Source of the DNA: an uncultured Pirellulaceae bacterium
Lineage (GTDB): Bacteria > Planctomycetota > Planctomycetia > Pirellulales > Pirellulaceae
DNA length: 8,378 bases
Direction: 5' to 3'
Assembly: GCA_934255105.1 (NCBI GenBank)
Contig: CAKQNH010000165.1
Coordinates: 1-8,378, forward strand
Of this stretch, positions 1 to 6,480 are shown one piece after another. The notes under the pieces were generated by a model that made no database searches, was not told the DNA's origin, and was given only the letters and a program-made list of their open reading frames with translations. How positions within the stretch are numbered: the first letter of the stretch is position 1; the number at the start of each line of letters is the position of its first letter. The position numbers were made by a program, and so were the translations under genes.

Positions 1-801
1 GTGCAGCGCATTGCGGAAGCGGCCAAGCAGGGCGCTCACATTGTATGCTTGCAAGAGGTTTTCAATACACCCTATCCCTGCCAAGCCGAGGACCACGCCA
101 TATTTGATTGGGCGGAGTCGATCCCTGGGCCGACCAGCGATCGATTGCAGCGGGCGGCGCGGCAGCATCGAGTCGTAGTGGTGAGTTCCATCTTCGAACG
201 CCGTGCACCAGGCCTGTACCACAACACCGCAGTCACGTTCGATGTCGATGGAGAGATGGTCGGATTCTATCGCAAGATGCACATCCCCGATGATCCACTG
301 TATTACGAGAAATTCTACTTCACGCCCGGCGACTTGGGTTTCCAGGTCGCCCACACGAAGCACGGCTGCCTGGGCGTGGGAGTTTGCTGGGATCAGTGGT
401 ATCCCGAAGCTGCCCGCTTGTTTGCCCTGCGCGGAGCTGAGATACTACTATATCCAACGGCTATTGGCTGGCATCCGTCGGAGCGGGAAGAGTTCGGGGA
501 AACGCAGCATAGTTCCTGGGAGACTTCGATGCGCGGGCATGCGATCGCCAACGGGGTTTACGTCGGCGCGCCCAACCGAGTTGGAGACGAAGGGGAGCTG
601 CAGTTTTGGGGAGCATCGTTCGTAGCCGACCCCAGCGGTACGGTGCTGCATCGCGCTAGCCACGAAAGTGAAGAACTAGTGATCGTCCCCTGCGATCTGT
701 CGCGGTTGGACGTCGTCCGCACGCACTGGCCGTTCCTCCGCGATAGGCGAATTGACGCCTACGGCGATATCACTCAACGCTACTTGGATAGCCCAAGCTA
801 A
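1..801 (+). CDS. aguB: N-carbamoylputrescine amidase, 5' end cut by window
   Basis: This nitrilase-superfamily amidohydrolase is expected to hydrolyse N-carbamoylputrescine to putrescine, CO2 and ammonia in the cytoplasm, the last step of the agmatine route. The 266 visible residues hold the Glu-Lys-Cys triad: Glu19 in LQEVFNTPY, Lys92 in YRKMHIPDD and Cys129 in GVCWDQWYPEAAR. The stretch LYYEKFYFTPGD and the later MRGHAIANGVYVGAPNR also fit the AguB subgroup. Family members are usually about 290 residues and begin with a beta strand ending in a Q-M-like motif. That strand is missing here, so the GTG at position 1 is probably an internal valine and some 25-30 residues lie outside the window. 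The stop codon is 7 nt before the aguA start, which indicates co-transcription. Specificity is inferred from the motifs plus the aguA neighbour; another carbon-nitrogen hydrolase is possible but less likely. Confidence 0.9.
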   Translation: MQRIAEAAKQGAHIVCLQEVFNTPYPCQAEDHAIFDWAESIPGPTSDRLQRAARQHRVVVVSSIFERRAPGLYHNTAVTFDVDGEMVGFYRKMHIPDDPLYYEKFYFTPGDLGFQVAHTKHGCLGVGVCWDQWYPEAARLFALRGAEILLYPTAIGWHPSEREEFGETQHSSWETSMRGHAIANGVYVGAPNRVGDEGELQFWGASFVADPSGTVLHRASHESEELVIVPCDLSRLDVVRTHWPFLRDRRIDAYGDITQRYLDSPS

Positions 802-808
802 ACACCGC

Positions 809-1903
809 ATGAAAATCACTAGCCCCCATGTTTGGCCAGCCGAATGGGAACGCCAAGCCGCCACCTGGATCGCTTGGCCACATAACTTGGAGACCTGGCC
901 GGGACGTTTTGAACAGATCCCGCAGGTCTTCGTCAAATTCATCCTGGCGCTCAGCCAGTTCCAGTCCGTCCATGTGCTCTCGGGGCCGCCTGACGCGAGG
1001 CCGACTGCCGAGGCTTATTTGAGCCCAGAGGCTCTCCTCAAGCAGGACAGCGCCCAGCGGTTGCCTCACAGCCAACCCACGCCTGTTCATCCAATCCGCA
1101 TACATCACATTCCAACCAACGATTGTTGGATCCGCGATTACGGTCCTACCTTCGTCCGTCGGCGCGACGATGGTTCTCTCGTAGGGATCGACTGGAAGTA
1201 CAATGCTTGGGGAGGCAAGTACCCTCCGTTTGACGACGATGCGCAAGCTGCAGAAACGATTTGTCGAACCGCCGGATGCACTCGTAGCATGTCGCCGATG
1301 TATTGCGAAGGAGGCGGTTTGGAGACCGACGGCCAGGGGATGCTGTTGACCACCAGCAGTTGTCTGCTGAGCCCCACCCGCAATCCAGGCTGGACGCGCA
1401 GCATGGTCGAAGAAGAGCTTATGCGGCAATTGGGGGTTGAAAAGATCATTTGGGTCGACGGCGGCGGACTCGAGGGGGACGACACCGATGGCCATATCGA
1501 CCAGCTAGCGAGGTTTGTTGCCCCTGGAATCGTAGTAGCGGCGACGAGCTCGGAGGTCAATGATCCCAATCGCTCTGGACTAGCCGCCAACGTGCAGCAA
1601 CTTCGCCAAAGCACGGCCGTGGATGGCACGCTGCTAACGGTCTACCCACTCCCCACACCTCCACCGCGGATGATCGACGGCAACCGCGTGCCGGAGAGCT
1701 ACTGCAATTTCCTGTTTGCCAATGAGTGCGTCATCGTGCCAACCTTCCGGCACGAAGCCACCGATCAGGCCGCTCTGAGATTGCTGGCTCAATTGTTGCC
1801 GCACCGCAAAGTGATTCCGCTCGACGCCCACGATGTCATCTGGGGATTGGGTGCCTGGCACTGTGCATCGCAGCACCAACCCGTCGAGGGCTCAATAAGC
1901 TAG
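809..1903 (+). CDS. aguA: agmatine deiminase
   Basis: This 364-residue protein, a normal length for the family, is expected to convert agmatine to N-carbamoylputrescine and ammonia, feeding AguB encoded just upstream. It belongs to the peptidyl-arginine-deiminase fold. Visible motifs are NDCWIRDYGPTF (about 104-115), EGGGLETDG (167-175), a second GGGLEGDDTDGHID (218-231) with His229 and Asp231, and the C-terminal catalytic Cys352 in GLGAWHCASQHQP. I chose the ATG at 809 because the protein then opens with HVWPAEWERQAATWIAWPHN, as AguA proteins do. The same frame is open back to an ATG at 752, but those 19 residues overlap aguB and look unlike the family. The usual motif around the cysteine is GGGNIHCIT, so the A-W before His-Cys is a local variation; all catalytic residues seem present. 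No separate promoter is apparent, so it is probably expressed from the aguB promoter outside the window. Confidence 0.93.
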   Translation: MKITSPHVWPAEWERQAATWIAWPHNLETWPGRFEQIPQVFVKFILALSQFQSVHVLSGPPDARPTAEAYLSPEALLKQDSAQRLPHSQPTPVHPIRIHHIPTNDCWIRDYGPTFVRRRDDGSLVGIDWKYNAWGGKYPPFDDDAQAAETICRTAGCTRSMSPMYCEGGGLETDGQGMLLTTSSCLLSPTRNPGWTRSMVEEELMRQLGVEKIIWVDGGGLEGDDTDGHIDQLARFVAPGIVVAATSSEVNDPNRSGLAANVQQLRQSTAVDGTLLTVYPLPTPPPRMIDGNRVPESYCNFLFANECVIVPTFRHEATDQAALRLLAQLLPHRKVIPLDAHDVIWGLGAWHCASQHQPVEGSIS

Positions 1904-2128
1904 CGCGGGGTTTCATGACGCTAACTTTGGTCCTAACCCGTGTTCCAACACAACAACGCATTGGCACAGCCTTGCATTGGTGGGCGCGCCTGCCCCAACA
2001 GCTTTAGTTCGAGCATCTGCCCTCTATATCAATCAATGCATTGGGCGGCCCGTGTTCATTATAGCGCAGAGTTTACACCTTCGAGATCCTGCGCTAGCGC
2101 GTTAGGCTCGCAGTGCAAAGATGGAACG
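1904..2128. other. spacer between convergent aguA and sigma factor genes
   Basis: No gene is supported in these 225 nt. They contain two perfect short palindromes, GGCGCGCC at 1983-1990 and GCGCTAGCGC at 2091-2100. Neither is followed by a T tract on either strand, so neither can be called an intrinsic terminator. Transcripts from both sides must end here or overlap. Confidence 0.5.
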
Positions 2129-2770
2129 TTAAGAACGCAGTTCGCGCATGCGGTCTCGGGCGCGCGACAGCAATGGCCCGACGCTATTTTCTGGAATGCC
2201 GAAGTGGCTGCCGATCTCGCTGTAGCTGCGGTTTTCCAAGTGGAACATGCGAATCGCCGTAGCTTCTTGGCTGGGCAGATTGGCCAGCAGGGTTTGCACT
2301 TCCTCGACATTCTCCATCTGCCATACTTCGGCTGAGACGCCGTCGGCAGATGACAACGAGGTGTGCGCAGCGTCGACTCGCAACGCGGTACTGCCGCTGG
2401 CGGTAGTACCGGCCACTGCCGCACCGGCAGCATCCAGGCTAGTTGTGGTGCGTCGTACGCGGCGCATTTTGGCCAACTTCCGCACCGCGATGCGGCGGCT
2501 AACGACAACCAAGTACGTTCCCAACGAGCTTTGGCCGCGAAAGCGACGCAGCACGGCGTAATCCTGATCGACCAAGCCGAGCATGATCTCGGCCACCAAG
2601 TCATCGCGCACTGGATCGGGCAATCCGCCGATACGCACTTTAGACGTGGCATTAACCACATGCGATATCAGCGGCAGATAGCGGTCTACGAAATCCTCCC
2701 ATGCCCCCGGAGTATTGCTCAGGCAGCGAGCTAGCAAATCTCGATCTAGATCGGATAAGACCACAGACAT
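2129..2770 (-). CDS. ECF-type RNA polymerase sigma factor
   Basis: This is a 213-residue sigma-70-family protein expected to direct RNA polymerase to a specific promoter set. Region 2 spans about residues 18-100: AWEDFVDRYLPLISHVV, then a stretch with DDLVAEIMLGLV, then FRGQSSLGTYLVVVSRRIAVRK, matching the core-binding and -10 recognition helices. Region 4 spans about 160-212: LANLPSQEATAIRMFHLENRSYSEIG and the helix-turn-helix GIPENSVGPLLSRARDRMREL. The linker, about 104-155, is long for an ECF factor and rich in Ala, Ser and Thr. I chose the ATG at 2770 because the predicted protein then starts directly before the region 2 lead-in; the frame extends to a GTG at 2821, adding 17 unconvincing residues. 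No anti-sigma gene adjoins it, so regulation may rest on its own transcription or a distant partner. The target genes cannot be read from the sequence. Confidence 0.85.
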   Translation of the reverse strand: MSVVLSDLDRDLLARCLSNTPGAWEDFVDRYLPLISHVVNATSKVRIGGLPDPVRDDLVAEIMLGLVDQDYAVLRRFRGQSSLGTYLVVVSRRIAVRKLAKMRRVRRTTTSLDAAGAAVAGTTASGSTALRVDAAHTSLSSADGVSAEVWQMENVEEVQTLLANLPSQEATAIRMFHLENRSYSEIGSHFGIPENSVGPLLSRARDRMRELRS

Positions 2771-2939
2771 TCTCGGACTAGAAGTGGAACATGAGGCAAG
2801 TGGGCTCTGATAGCCGATCACCCTATGGTAGGTGGGGGGAGAGCAGACTTCAAGTAACTTTTCTTGTCGGAATCACTTTCTTCGCCCCGCGCCAATTGGA
2901 TAGTTGCCGACGCCCTGCCGATAGTATGAACTGCCGGGG

Positions 2940-2959
2940 CCGAAGTCGCCAGACTTCGG
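2940..2959. repeat. perfect inverted repeat, 8-bp stem with 4-nt loop
   Basis: CCGAAGTC at 2940-2947 is followed by GCCA and the exact reverse complement GACTTCGG at 2952-2959. No T tract follows on either strand, so this is not a standard terminator. A compact GC-rich hairpin in a spacer is what a dispersed REP-like palindrome looks like, but only one copy is in this window, so that reading is inference. Confidence 0.6.
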
Positions 2960-3025
2960 AGGCCGCATGGTCTGTCCCAGGGCAGGCGCTTTCGGCTATC
3001 CAGTTCGGCGCAATTATCACTGCAC

Positions 3026-3059
3026 CGATGCTTGGCGGGATGGCCTGCGCGAAGCATCG
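3026..3059. repeat. imperfect hairpin with 8-bp outer arms
   Basis: CGATGCTT at 3026-3033 and AAGCATCG at 3052-3059 are exact reverse complements. After one G-G mismatch the stem continues with three more pairs (3035-3037 with 3048-3050) around a loop of about 10 nt, giving 11 of 12 paired positions. It lies about 120 nt upstream of the fdxA -35 box. No T tract follows. Function is unknown. Confidence 0.5.
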
Positions 3060-3177
3060 AACGCTGGGGTGACGTTGGATTGGAAGTGCGGTATGGCGCG
3101 CCGAGAGTGAGCGTAAGTCATTCACTGGCAAGCCGTTAGCAAAAGAGATTTATGTGCAGTGCTAAGCGTTCGGTCGC

Positions 3178-3206
3178 TTGACACTTTGCAATGGCCAGCA
3201 TAATAT
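3178..3206 (+). promoter_or_regulatory. sigma70-like promoter of fdxA
   Basis: A perfect TTGACA -35 box at 3178-3183 is separated by exactly 17 nt from TAATAT at 3201-3206, a 4 of 6 match to TATAAT. The overlapping CATAAT at 3199-3204 matches better but gives a 15-nt spacer. Transcription would start near 3213, leaving a leader of about 100 nt before the fdxA ATG. This is the best promoter match I found in the window. Confidence 0.6.
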
Positions 3207-3285
3207 CCGATTGGGGATTTCCCATAAAACAAAGCTGACGCTCCGGCCTTGCGAGGTCTTTGGGGCCATGCATCGCGCAGTTTAC

Positions 3286-3301
3286 TTCAAGATATATTGA
3301 A
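3286..3301 (+). promoter_or_regulatory. palindrome overlapping the fdxA ribosome binding site
   Basis: TTCAAGATATATTGAA is a 16-bp palindrome with 7 of 8 symmetric pairs. Its right arm overlaps the likely Shine-Dalgarno sequence AAAGG at 3300-3304, which sits 10 nt before the ATG at 3315. As DNA it could bind a dimeric regulator inside the leader. As RNA it could form a weak AU-rich hairpin partly covering the ribosome site. Both roles are inferred. Confidence 0.35.
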
Positions 3302-3314
3302 AGGTTTCCTAGAA

Positions 3315-3593
3315 ATGACGCATGTCGTAGCTCAACCCTGTGTCGGCTGCCGCTATACCGACTGTGTAGTCGTTTGCCCAGTCGAGTGCTTCTACGAAGG
3401 GGAGACGATGCTGTATATACACCCCGAGGAGTGCATCGACTGCGAAGCATGCGTTCCCGAGTGCCCGGTCGAGGCCATCTTCCACGAAGACAATCTGCCC
3501 GAGGAGTGGAATGAGTACACGGCTCTGAATGCGGAAATGTCTGAGAAGTGTGAAGTCATCACCGAAAAGAAGACTCCATTGATCCAAGACTAA
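3315..3593 (+). CDS. fdxA: seven-iron ferredoxin, [3Fe-4S][4Fe-4S] type
   Basis: This is a 92-residue acidic, soluble low-potential electron carrier. The cysteine pattern follows Azotobacter ferredoxin I, shifted by one residue: Cys9, Cys12, Cys17, Cys21 and Cys25 in [19 protein letters not shown], then Cys40, Cys43, Cys46 and Cys50 in [18 protein letters not shown]. By that family model Cys9, Cys17 and Cys50 hold the 3Fe cluster, Cys21, Cys40, Cys43 and Cys46 hold the 4Fe cluster, and Cys12 and Cys25 are free. The C-terminal part ([16 protein letters not shown]) is also family-like, but the protein ends about 14 residues earlier than the 106-residue Azotobacter protein. The ATG at 3315 gives the family start [12 protein letters not shown]; the frame extends upstream to 3249, but that part lies in the leader. 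It probably forms its own transcription unit from the promoter at 3178. Electron partners are unknown. Confidence 0.95.
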   Translation: MTHVVAQPCVGCRYTDCVVVCPVECFYEGETMLYIHPEECIDCEACVPECPVEAIFHEDNLPEEWNEYTALNAEMSEKCEVITEKKTPLIQD

Positions 3594-3613
3594 CCTTCTT
3601 TCCCATATCGACG

Positions 3614-3652
3614 GCCTCAGTTTGGCTTGCGTGGTAGCGGTCGGGCTGAGGC
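3614..3652 (+). terminator. possible terminator hairpin after fdxA
   Basis: GCCTCAG at 3614-3620 and CTGAGGC at 3646-3652 are exact reverse complements around a 25-nt loop, starting 20 nt after the fdxA stop. The following AGTTTGTG is only a weak T-rich tail and the loop is long, so this may be a poor terminator that lets transcription run into the metallophosphoesterase gene. Confidence 0.3.
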
Positions 3653-3701
3653 AGTTTGTGCAGGCGAGTGGCGGTTTCGCAAATAGGCAGGGCGTCCAGT
3701 C

Positions 3702-4568
3702 ATGCAAGACGATCTAGCTGGCGGACAGCCTCAACTGCGGATCATGCAGATTTCCGATCTGCATTTTGGGCCGCCTCTGGTGCCCGTAGTGGCTGAAGCG
3801 GCTCTGGCGAGCTGTTTTCGATTGGCACCCGATCTACTAGTGGTCAGTGGCGACTTGACCCAGCGCGCCCGCAGAGAGCAATTCTTGGCTGCCCGCGAGT
3901 ACTTGCAGCGTTTTCCGGCGATTCCCCAATTGATCATTCCCGGAAACCATGACGTACCTCTGTATGATGTGGCTCGCCGCCTATCCGATCCACATCGACG
4001 CTATCGCGAAATTATCAATCCCGAGCTGAACACCGTACTGCAAGTCCCCGGTGCGGTGCTGGTGGGACTCGATTCGACCGCCCCGCGTACCGCCATCAGC
4101 AATGGTCGTATCAGCGGTTGGCAATTGGAGTTCTGCGCGAAAGCCTTTGCTCAGGCACCAGCCGATGCGACGCGGATCGTCGTGGCTCATCATCATTTTG
4201 CCCCCGCGCCAGATACGCTCAACGACGCGCGGATGCCGATGGCCGAGCGGGCGATCAATCGATTCACCGAGCTGGGCGTGGAGCTGATTATGGGCGGCCA
4301 TTTGCACCGCGCCTATATTGGCAATACGCTCGATTTCTATCCCGGTAAACATCGCGATCGCGGTATCATCATCGCCCAGTCGGGGACCACCACATCGCGG
4401 CGCGGCCGCGGCCGTGAGGCGGAGAAGAATTCGTTCAATCTGGTCGAACTGACCCAAGGCACGATTAAGATTACCCACTATCTATATTTCGACGCAGAAC
4501 AGGGATTCGTCGCCAACAGCCAGCATTACTTCCGCCGCTGGACCGCGTCGCTGAGCCGTGCGGACTAG
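3702..4568 (+). CDS. calcineurin-like metallophosphoesterase
   Basis: This 288-residue cytoplasmic protein, with no signal peptide or membrane segment, has the full metal-binding motif series of the calcineurin-like fold: D19-x-H21 in ISDLHFG, G50-D51 in VSGDLTQR, GNHD at 81-84, the His run at 163-165 in VAHHHF, and G199-H200-x-H202 in MGGHLHR. These ligands normally hold two metal ions for phosphoester hydrolysis. The layout resembles the class III cyclic-nucleotide phosphodiesterase and CpdA-like group, but substrate cannot be assigned from motifs; small nucleotides are one possibility. Start: the ATG at 3702 follows an AGGG-like sequence at 3689-3692; a second ATG at 3744 would begin just before the first metal motif and leave too short a lead. 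It lies 108 nt after fdxA without a clear promoter of its own, so read-through from fdxA is plausible. Confidence 0.88.
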   Translation: MQDDLAGGQPQLRIMQISDLHFGPPLVPVVAEAALASCFRLAPDLLVVSGDLTQRARREQFLAAREYLQRFPAIPQLIIPGNHDVPLYDVARRLSDPHRRYREIINPELNTVLQVPGAVLVGLDSTAPRTAISNGRISGWQLEFCAKAFAQAPADATRIVVAHHHFAPAPDTLNDARMPMAERAINRFTELGVELIMGGHLHRAYIGNTLDFYPGKHRDRGIIIAQSGTTTSRRGRGREAEKNSFNLVELTQGTIKITHYLYFDAEQGFVANSQHYFRRWTASLSRAD

Positions 4569-4668
4569 TCCTCAGAACCTTGAGTTGCAAGGATCTACTG
4601 GTAAAGCGCTTCGCATTGCAGGATAGTTCTCTGTGGCGGAAGTTCTTACCCACCCCGATAGCCCCGGA

Positions 4669-4698
4669 TGGACCAAGGTGTTGCTATCTTGGTACAAT
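4669..4698 (+). promoter_or_regulatory. extended -10 promoter of the beta-propeller gene
   Basis: TACAAT at 4693-4698 matches TATAAT at 5 of 6 positions and is preceded by T-G-G at 4690-4692, the extended -10 arrangement TGn. A -35-like TGGACC at 4669-4674 (4 of 6) lies 18 nt upstream. Transcription would start near 4705, about 30 nt before the ATG at 4736. This suggests the propeller gene is expressed separately from the metallophosphoesterase gene. Confidence 0.45.
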
Positions 4699-4735
4699 TG
4701 AGGATTTAACCATTTCGGCAGGCAATTGGGCTAGC

Positions 4736-6049
4736 ATGAAAATCCGTCATCTACAATCGATCGTTTTGTGTGTGTTTGGCATCGCGAACACCACCTTCGC
4801 GGACCAGTCAAATTGGCCTCAATGGCGTGGTGCCAAAGGCAGCGGCGAAACATCGGCAACCGGCGTCGTGAGCGAATGGGGGCCAACGCAAAATGTGAAG
4901 TGGCGAATCGAACTTCCCGAAGCGGGCAATTCGACGCCGGTCGTATGGAACGACAAAATCTTCTACACGCAACCACTGAGTTCAGTAAATCAACGCGCGT
5001 TGTTCTGTGTCGATCGCGAGACCGGACGCGAACTGTGGCACCGTTCGGTGACCCATGCAGCGCCAGAACTGACGCACAAGAGCAACCCGTTTTGTTCCGC
5101 TTCGCCTGTTACCGATGGCGAGCGTGTGATCGCCTGGTTCGGCTCCGCTGGGCTCGTTTGTTGGGACTTGGATGGCGAGGAGCTTTGGCGTCGCGACCTC
5201 GGCACCCAGCAGCACATGTGGGGCTACGGTACATCGCCGATCATACATGATGGTCTGTGCATCTTACTCTTTGGCCCCGGGAAGAATGAGTTCCTGATTG
5301 CGGTCGACAAGACCACGGGCGAAACCAAATGGCAAGTCGACTCGCTCGACGATGAGGCTGAGCGGGCGATGAGCGGCCCTGAGAACGACGGCAGCGGCAA
5401 TGATTTCACCAGCGACAAAGAGCGAGCTCAGCGCCTTCGCGGTGCCTGGGGTACACCCATTTTGGTCGATGTTGACGGGCACAAGGAATTGGTCGTAGCA
5501 CTGCCACGCCGAATCAGCGCCTTCGATCCGGCGACGGGCGAGCAGCTTTGGAACTGTGGCGGAGCAGCGCCGCTGGCCTATGCATCGCCGATGGAATCCG
5601 ATGGCGTAATCGTCGTCTTTGGCGGATACGGCGGCGCAGCGCTCGCTGTTCGCGCGGGTGGTCGCGGCGATGTAACCGAGACGCATCGCATGTGGCACAA
5701 ACCGAACGATGGAAGCTGGTTGGGCACCGGTGCGGTCGATGATGGTGCGATCTATATCTGCAACATCGGCGGCGTATTGCACTGCGTGGATGTCCAAACC
5801 GGAGAGCAGCTTTGGAAGGGCCGCGCCGACGGTGGTGGCACTTGGTCCAGCATTACCAAGACCGGCGATGGCAAGATGTTCTTGCTCACAAAGGCAGGCA
5901 CAACCACGGTGTTTGAGCCCGACCGAACCGAATACAAAAAGCTAGCAGCGAACGCTATTGATGAAACCACGAACGCTTCCGTCGTAGTGGCCGGCGATGA
6001 TGTTCTCGTGCGTACCGACCAAGCTCTTTGGTCATTTACTAAGCAGTAA
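4736..6049 (+). CDS. exported PQQ-like beta-propeller repeat protein
   Basis: This is a 437-residue secreted or periplasmic protein. Residues 1-22 form a Sec signal peptide: basic KIRH, a hydrophobic core IVLCVFGIA, and a likely cut after TFA before Asp23. The mature protein opens with NWPQWRGAKGSG, typical of Planctomycete PQQ-like propeller proteins. Blade repeats follow the A-x-D-x-x-T-G-x-x-x-W pattern: CVDRETGRELW (91-101), CWDLDGEELW (142-151), AVDKTTGETKW (189-199), AFDPATGEQLW (262-272) and CVDVQTGEQLW (350-360). The fold is shared with BamB and with quinoprotein dehydrogenases; no catalytic PQQ or metal site can be identified, so a binding or scaffold role is as likely as an enzymatic one. 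I chose the ATG at 4736 because of the signal peptide; the frame is open from 4580, but the extra 52 residues overlap the promoter and would bury the signal peptide. Confidence 0.85.
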   Translation: MKIRHLQSIVLCVFGIANTTFADQSNWPQWRGAKGSGETSATGVVSEWGPTQNVKWRIELPEAGNSTPVVWNDKIFYTQPLSSVNQRALFCVDRETGRELWHRSVTHAAPELTHKSNPFCSASPVTDGERVIAWFGSAGLVCWDLDGEELWRRDLGTQQHMWGYGTSPIIHDGLCILLFGPGKNEFLIAVDKTTGETKWQVDSLDDEAERAMSGPENDGSGNDFTSDKERAQRLRGAWGTPILVDVDGHKELVVALPRRISAFDPATGEQLWNCGGAAPLAYASPMESDGVIVVFGGYGGAALAVRAGGRGDVTETHRMWHKPNDGSWLGTGAVDDGAIYICNIGGVLHCVDVQTGEQLWKGRADGGGTWSSITKTGDGKMFLLTKAGTTTVFEPDRTEYKKLAANAIDETTNASVVVAGDDVLVRTDQALWSFTKQ

Positions 6050-6230
6050 GTGCTTGCGCATTCCGCAAATTGAAAGCAACGCATGCGACCAACCTGCTTC
6101 ATCCATTGCTTCGATGTTCAACCTTTTGTGCTCTCTGCGCTCTATCGTGGCCAATATCGTCTCGCAACCGCTGGAGGCCACGGGGCCAGATCGCGCAACG
6201 ATAACGACGTCCGTGCCGTAACTGCGCGGC

Positions 6231-6274
6231 GCTTGTTACGAGCCTACACAGACTGCTTGTTGCGAGGCCTACAC
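6231..6274. repeat. two tandem near-identical 19-20-nt direct repeats
   Basis: GCTTGTTACGAGCCTACAC at 6231-6249 recurs as GCTTGTTGCGAGGCCTACAC at 6255-6274, differing by one substitution and one inserted G. The copies start 24 nt apart, about 2.3 helical turns. They could be paired binding sites or units of a dispersed repeat; the window holds no further copy that I noticed. Confidence 0.65.
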
Positions 6275-6340
6275 GGGTAAGTATTGCGGCCGGGCATAGA
6301 ATGCACATTGCCGACTCCATCGCGTTGCAATCTGTATAAC

Positions 6341-6414
6341 CCGCAGCAGCGGCGCAAGCCGCGAGGTTTAGCACAACTTTCTCTGATTGGCGACGCTGCG
6401 GCTCTTCGCTCGCC
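6341..6414 (+). other. cluster of possible RNA hairpins
   Basis: CCGCAGC at 6341-6347 pairs exactly with GCTGCGG at 6395-6401. Inside it GCGGC at 6349-6353 and GCCGC at 6358-6362 close a GCAA loop, a stable GNRA tetraloop. GGCGA at 6389-6393 can instead pair with TCGCC at 6410-6414, which is close to and competes sterically with the outer stem. The TATAAC at 6335-6340 directly abuts the structure, so a transcript from it would begin inside the outer 5' arm. No known RNA family is recognised. Confidence 0.3.
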
Positions 6415-6480
6415 TTAACTGGAATATACGTTTGGCCATGCAAACTCATGCAACTTGTTTGCGGTCTATTTTGGGGACAT

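Larger units (their letters stand above)
2771..3177. other. gene-free divergent spacer between sigma factor and fdxA
   Basis: Several frames are open for 80-95 codons on both strands, but none has a recognisable domain, a convincing start or family resemblance, so I call no gene. The spacer holds two perfect inverted repeats, listed separately. A weak minus-strand promoter for the sigma factor is possible: TTGAAG (complement of 2848-2853), 17 nt, then TACCAT (complement of 2825-2830). Each box matches the sigma70 consensus at only 4 of 6 positions. Confidence 0.45.

Noticed and set aside
770..1629. Long open frames on the minus strand opposite aguA
   Set aside because: They mirror the codon structure of a clear agmatine deiminase gene, show no domain and are antisense shadows.
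2091..2100. Perfect palindrome GCGCTAGCGC as a bidirectional terminator
   Set aside because: Ten base pairs of symmetry leave no loop, and no T tract follows on either strand.
541..4361. Two GCGATCGC octamers (541-548 and 4354-4361) as a HIP1-like element
   Set aside because: Two copies, both inside coding sequence, are not enough to claim enrichment.
4578..4592. CCTTG/CAAGG hairpin after the metallophosphoesterase gene
   Set aside because: Only a 5-bp stem without a T tract, as expected by chance.
6054..6068. TTGCG/CGCAA hairpin just after the propeller gene stop
   Set aside because: Five base pairs and no T-rich tail, too weak to call a terminator.
6083..6280. Plus-strand 65-codon frame covering the tandem repeat
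   Set aside because: No family resemblance and no good ribosome site; the repeated LLRAYT / LLRGLH only reflects the DNA repeat.
6099..6449. Minus-strand open frame of 116 codons in the spacer
   Set aside because: It has no recognisable motif, an odd Cys/Arg-rich composition, and overlaps the repeats and hairpins.
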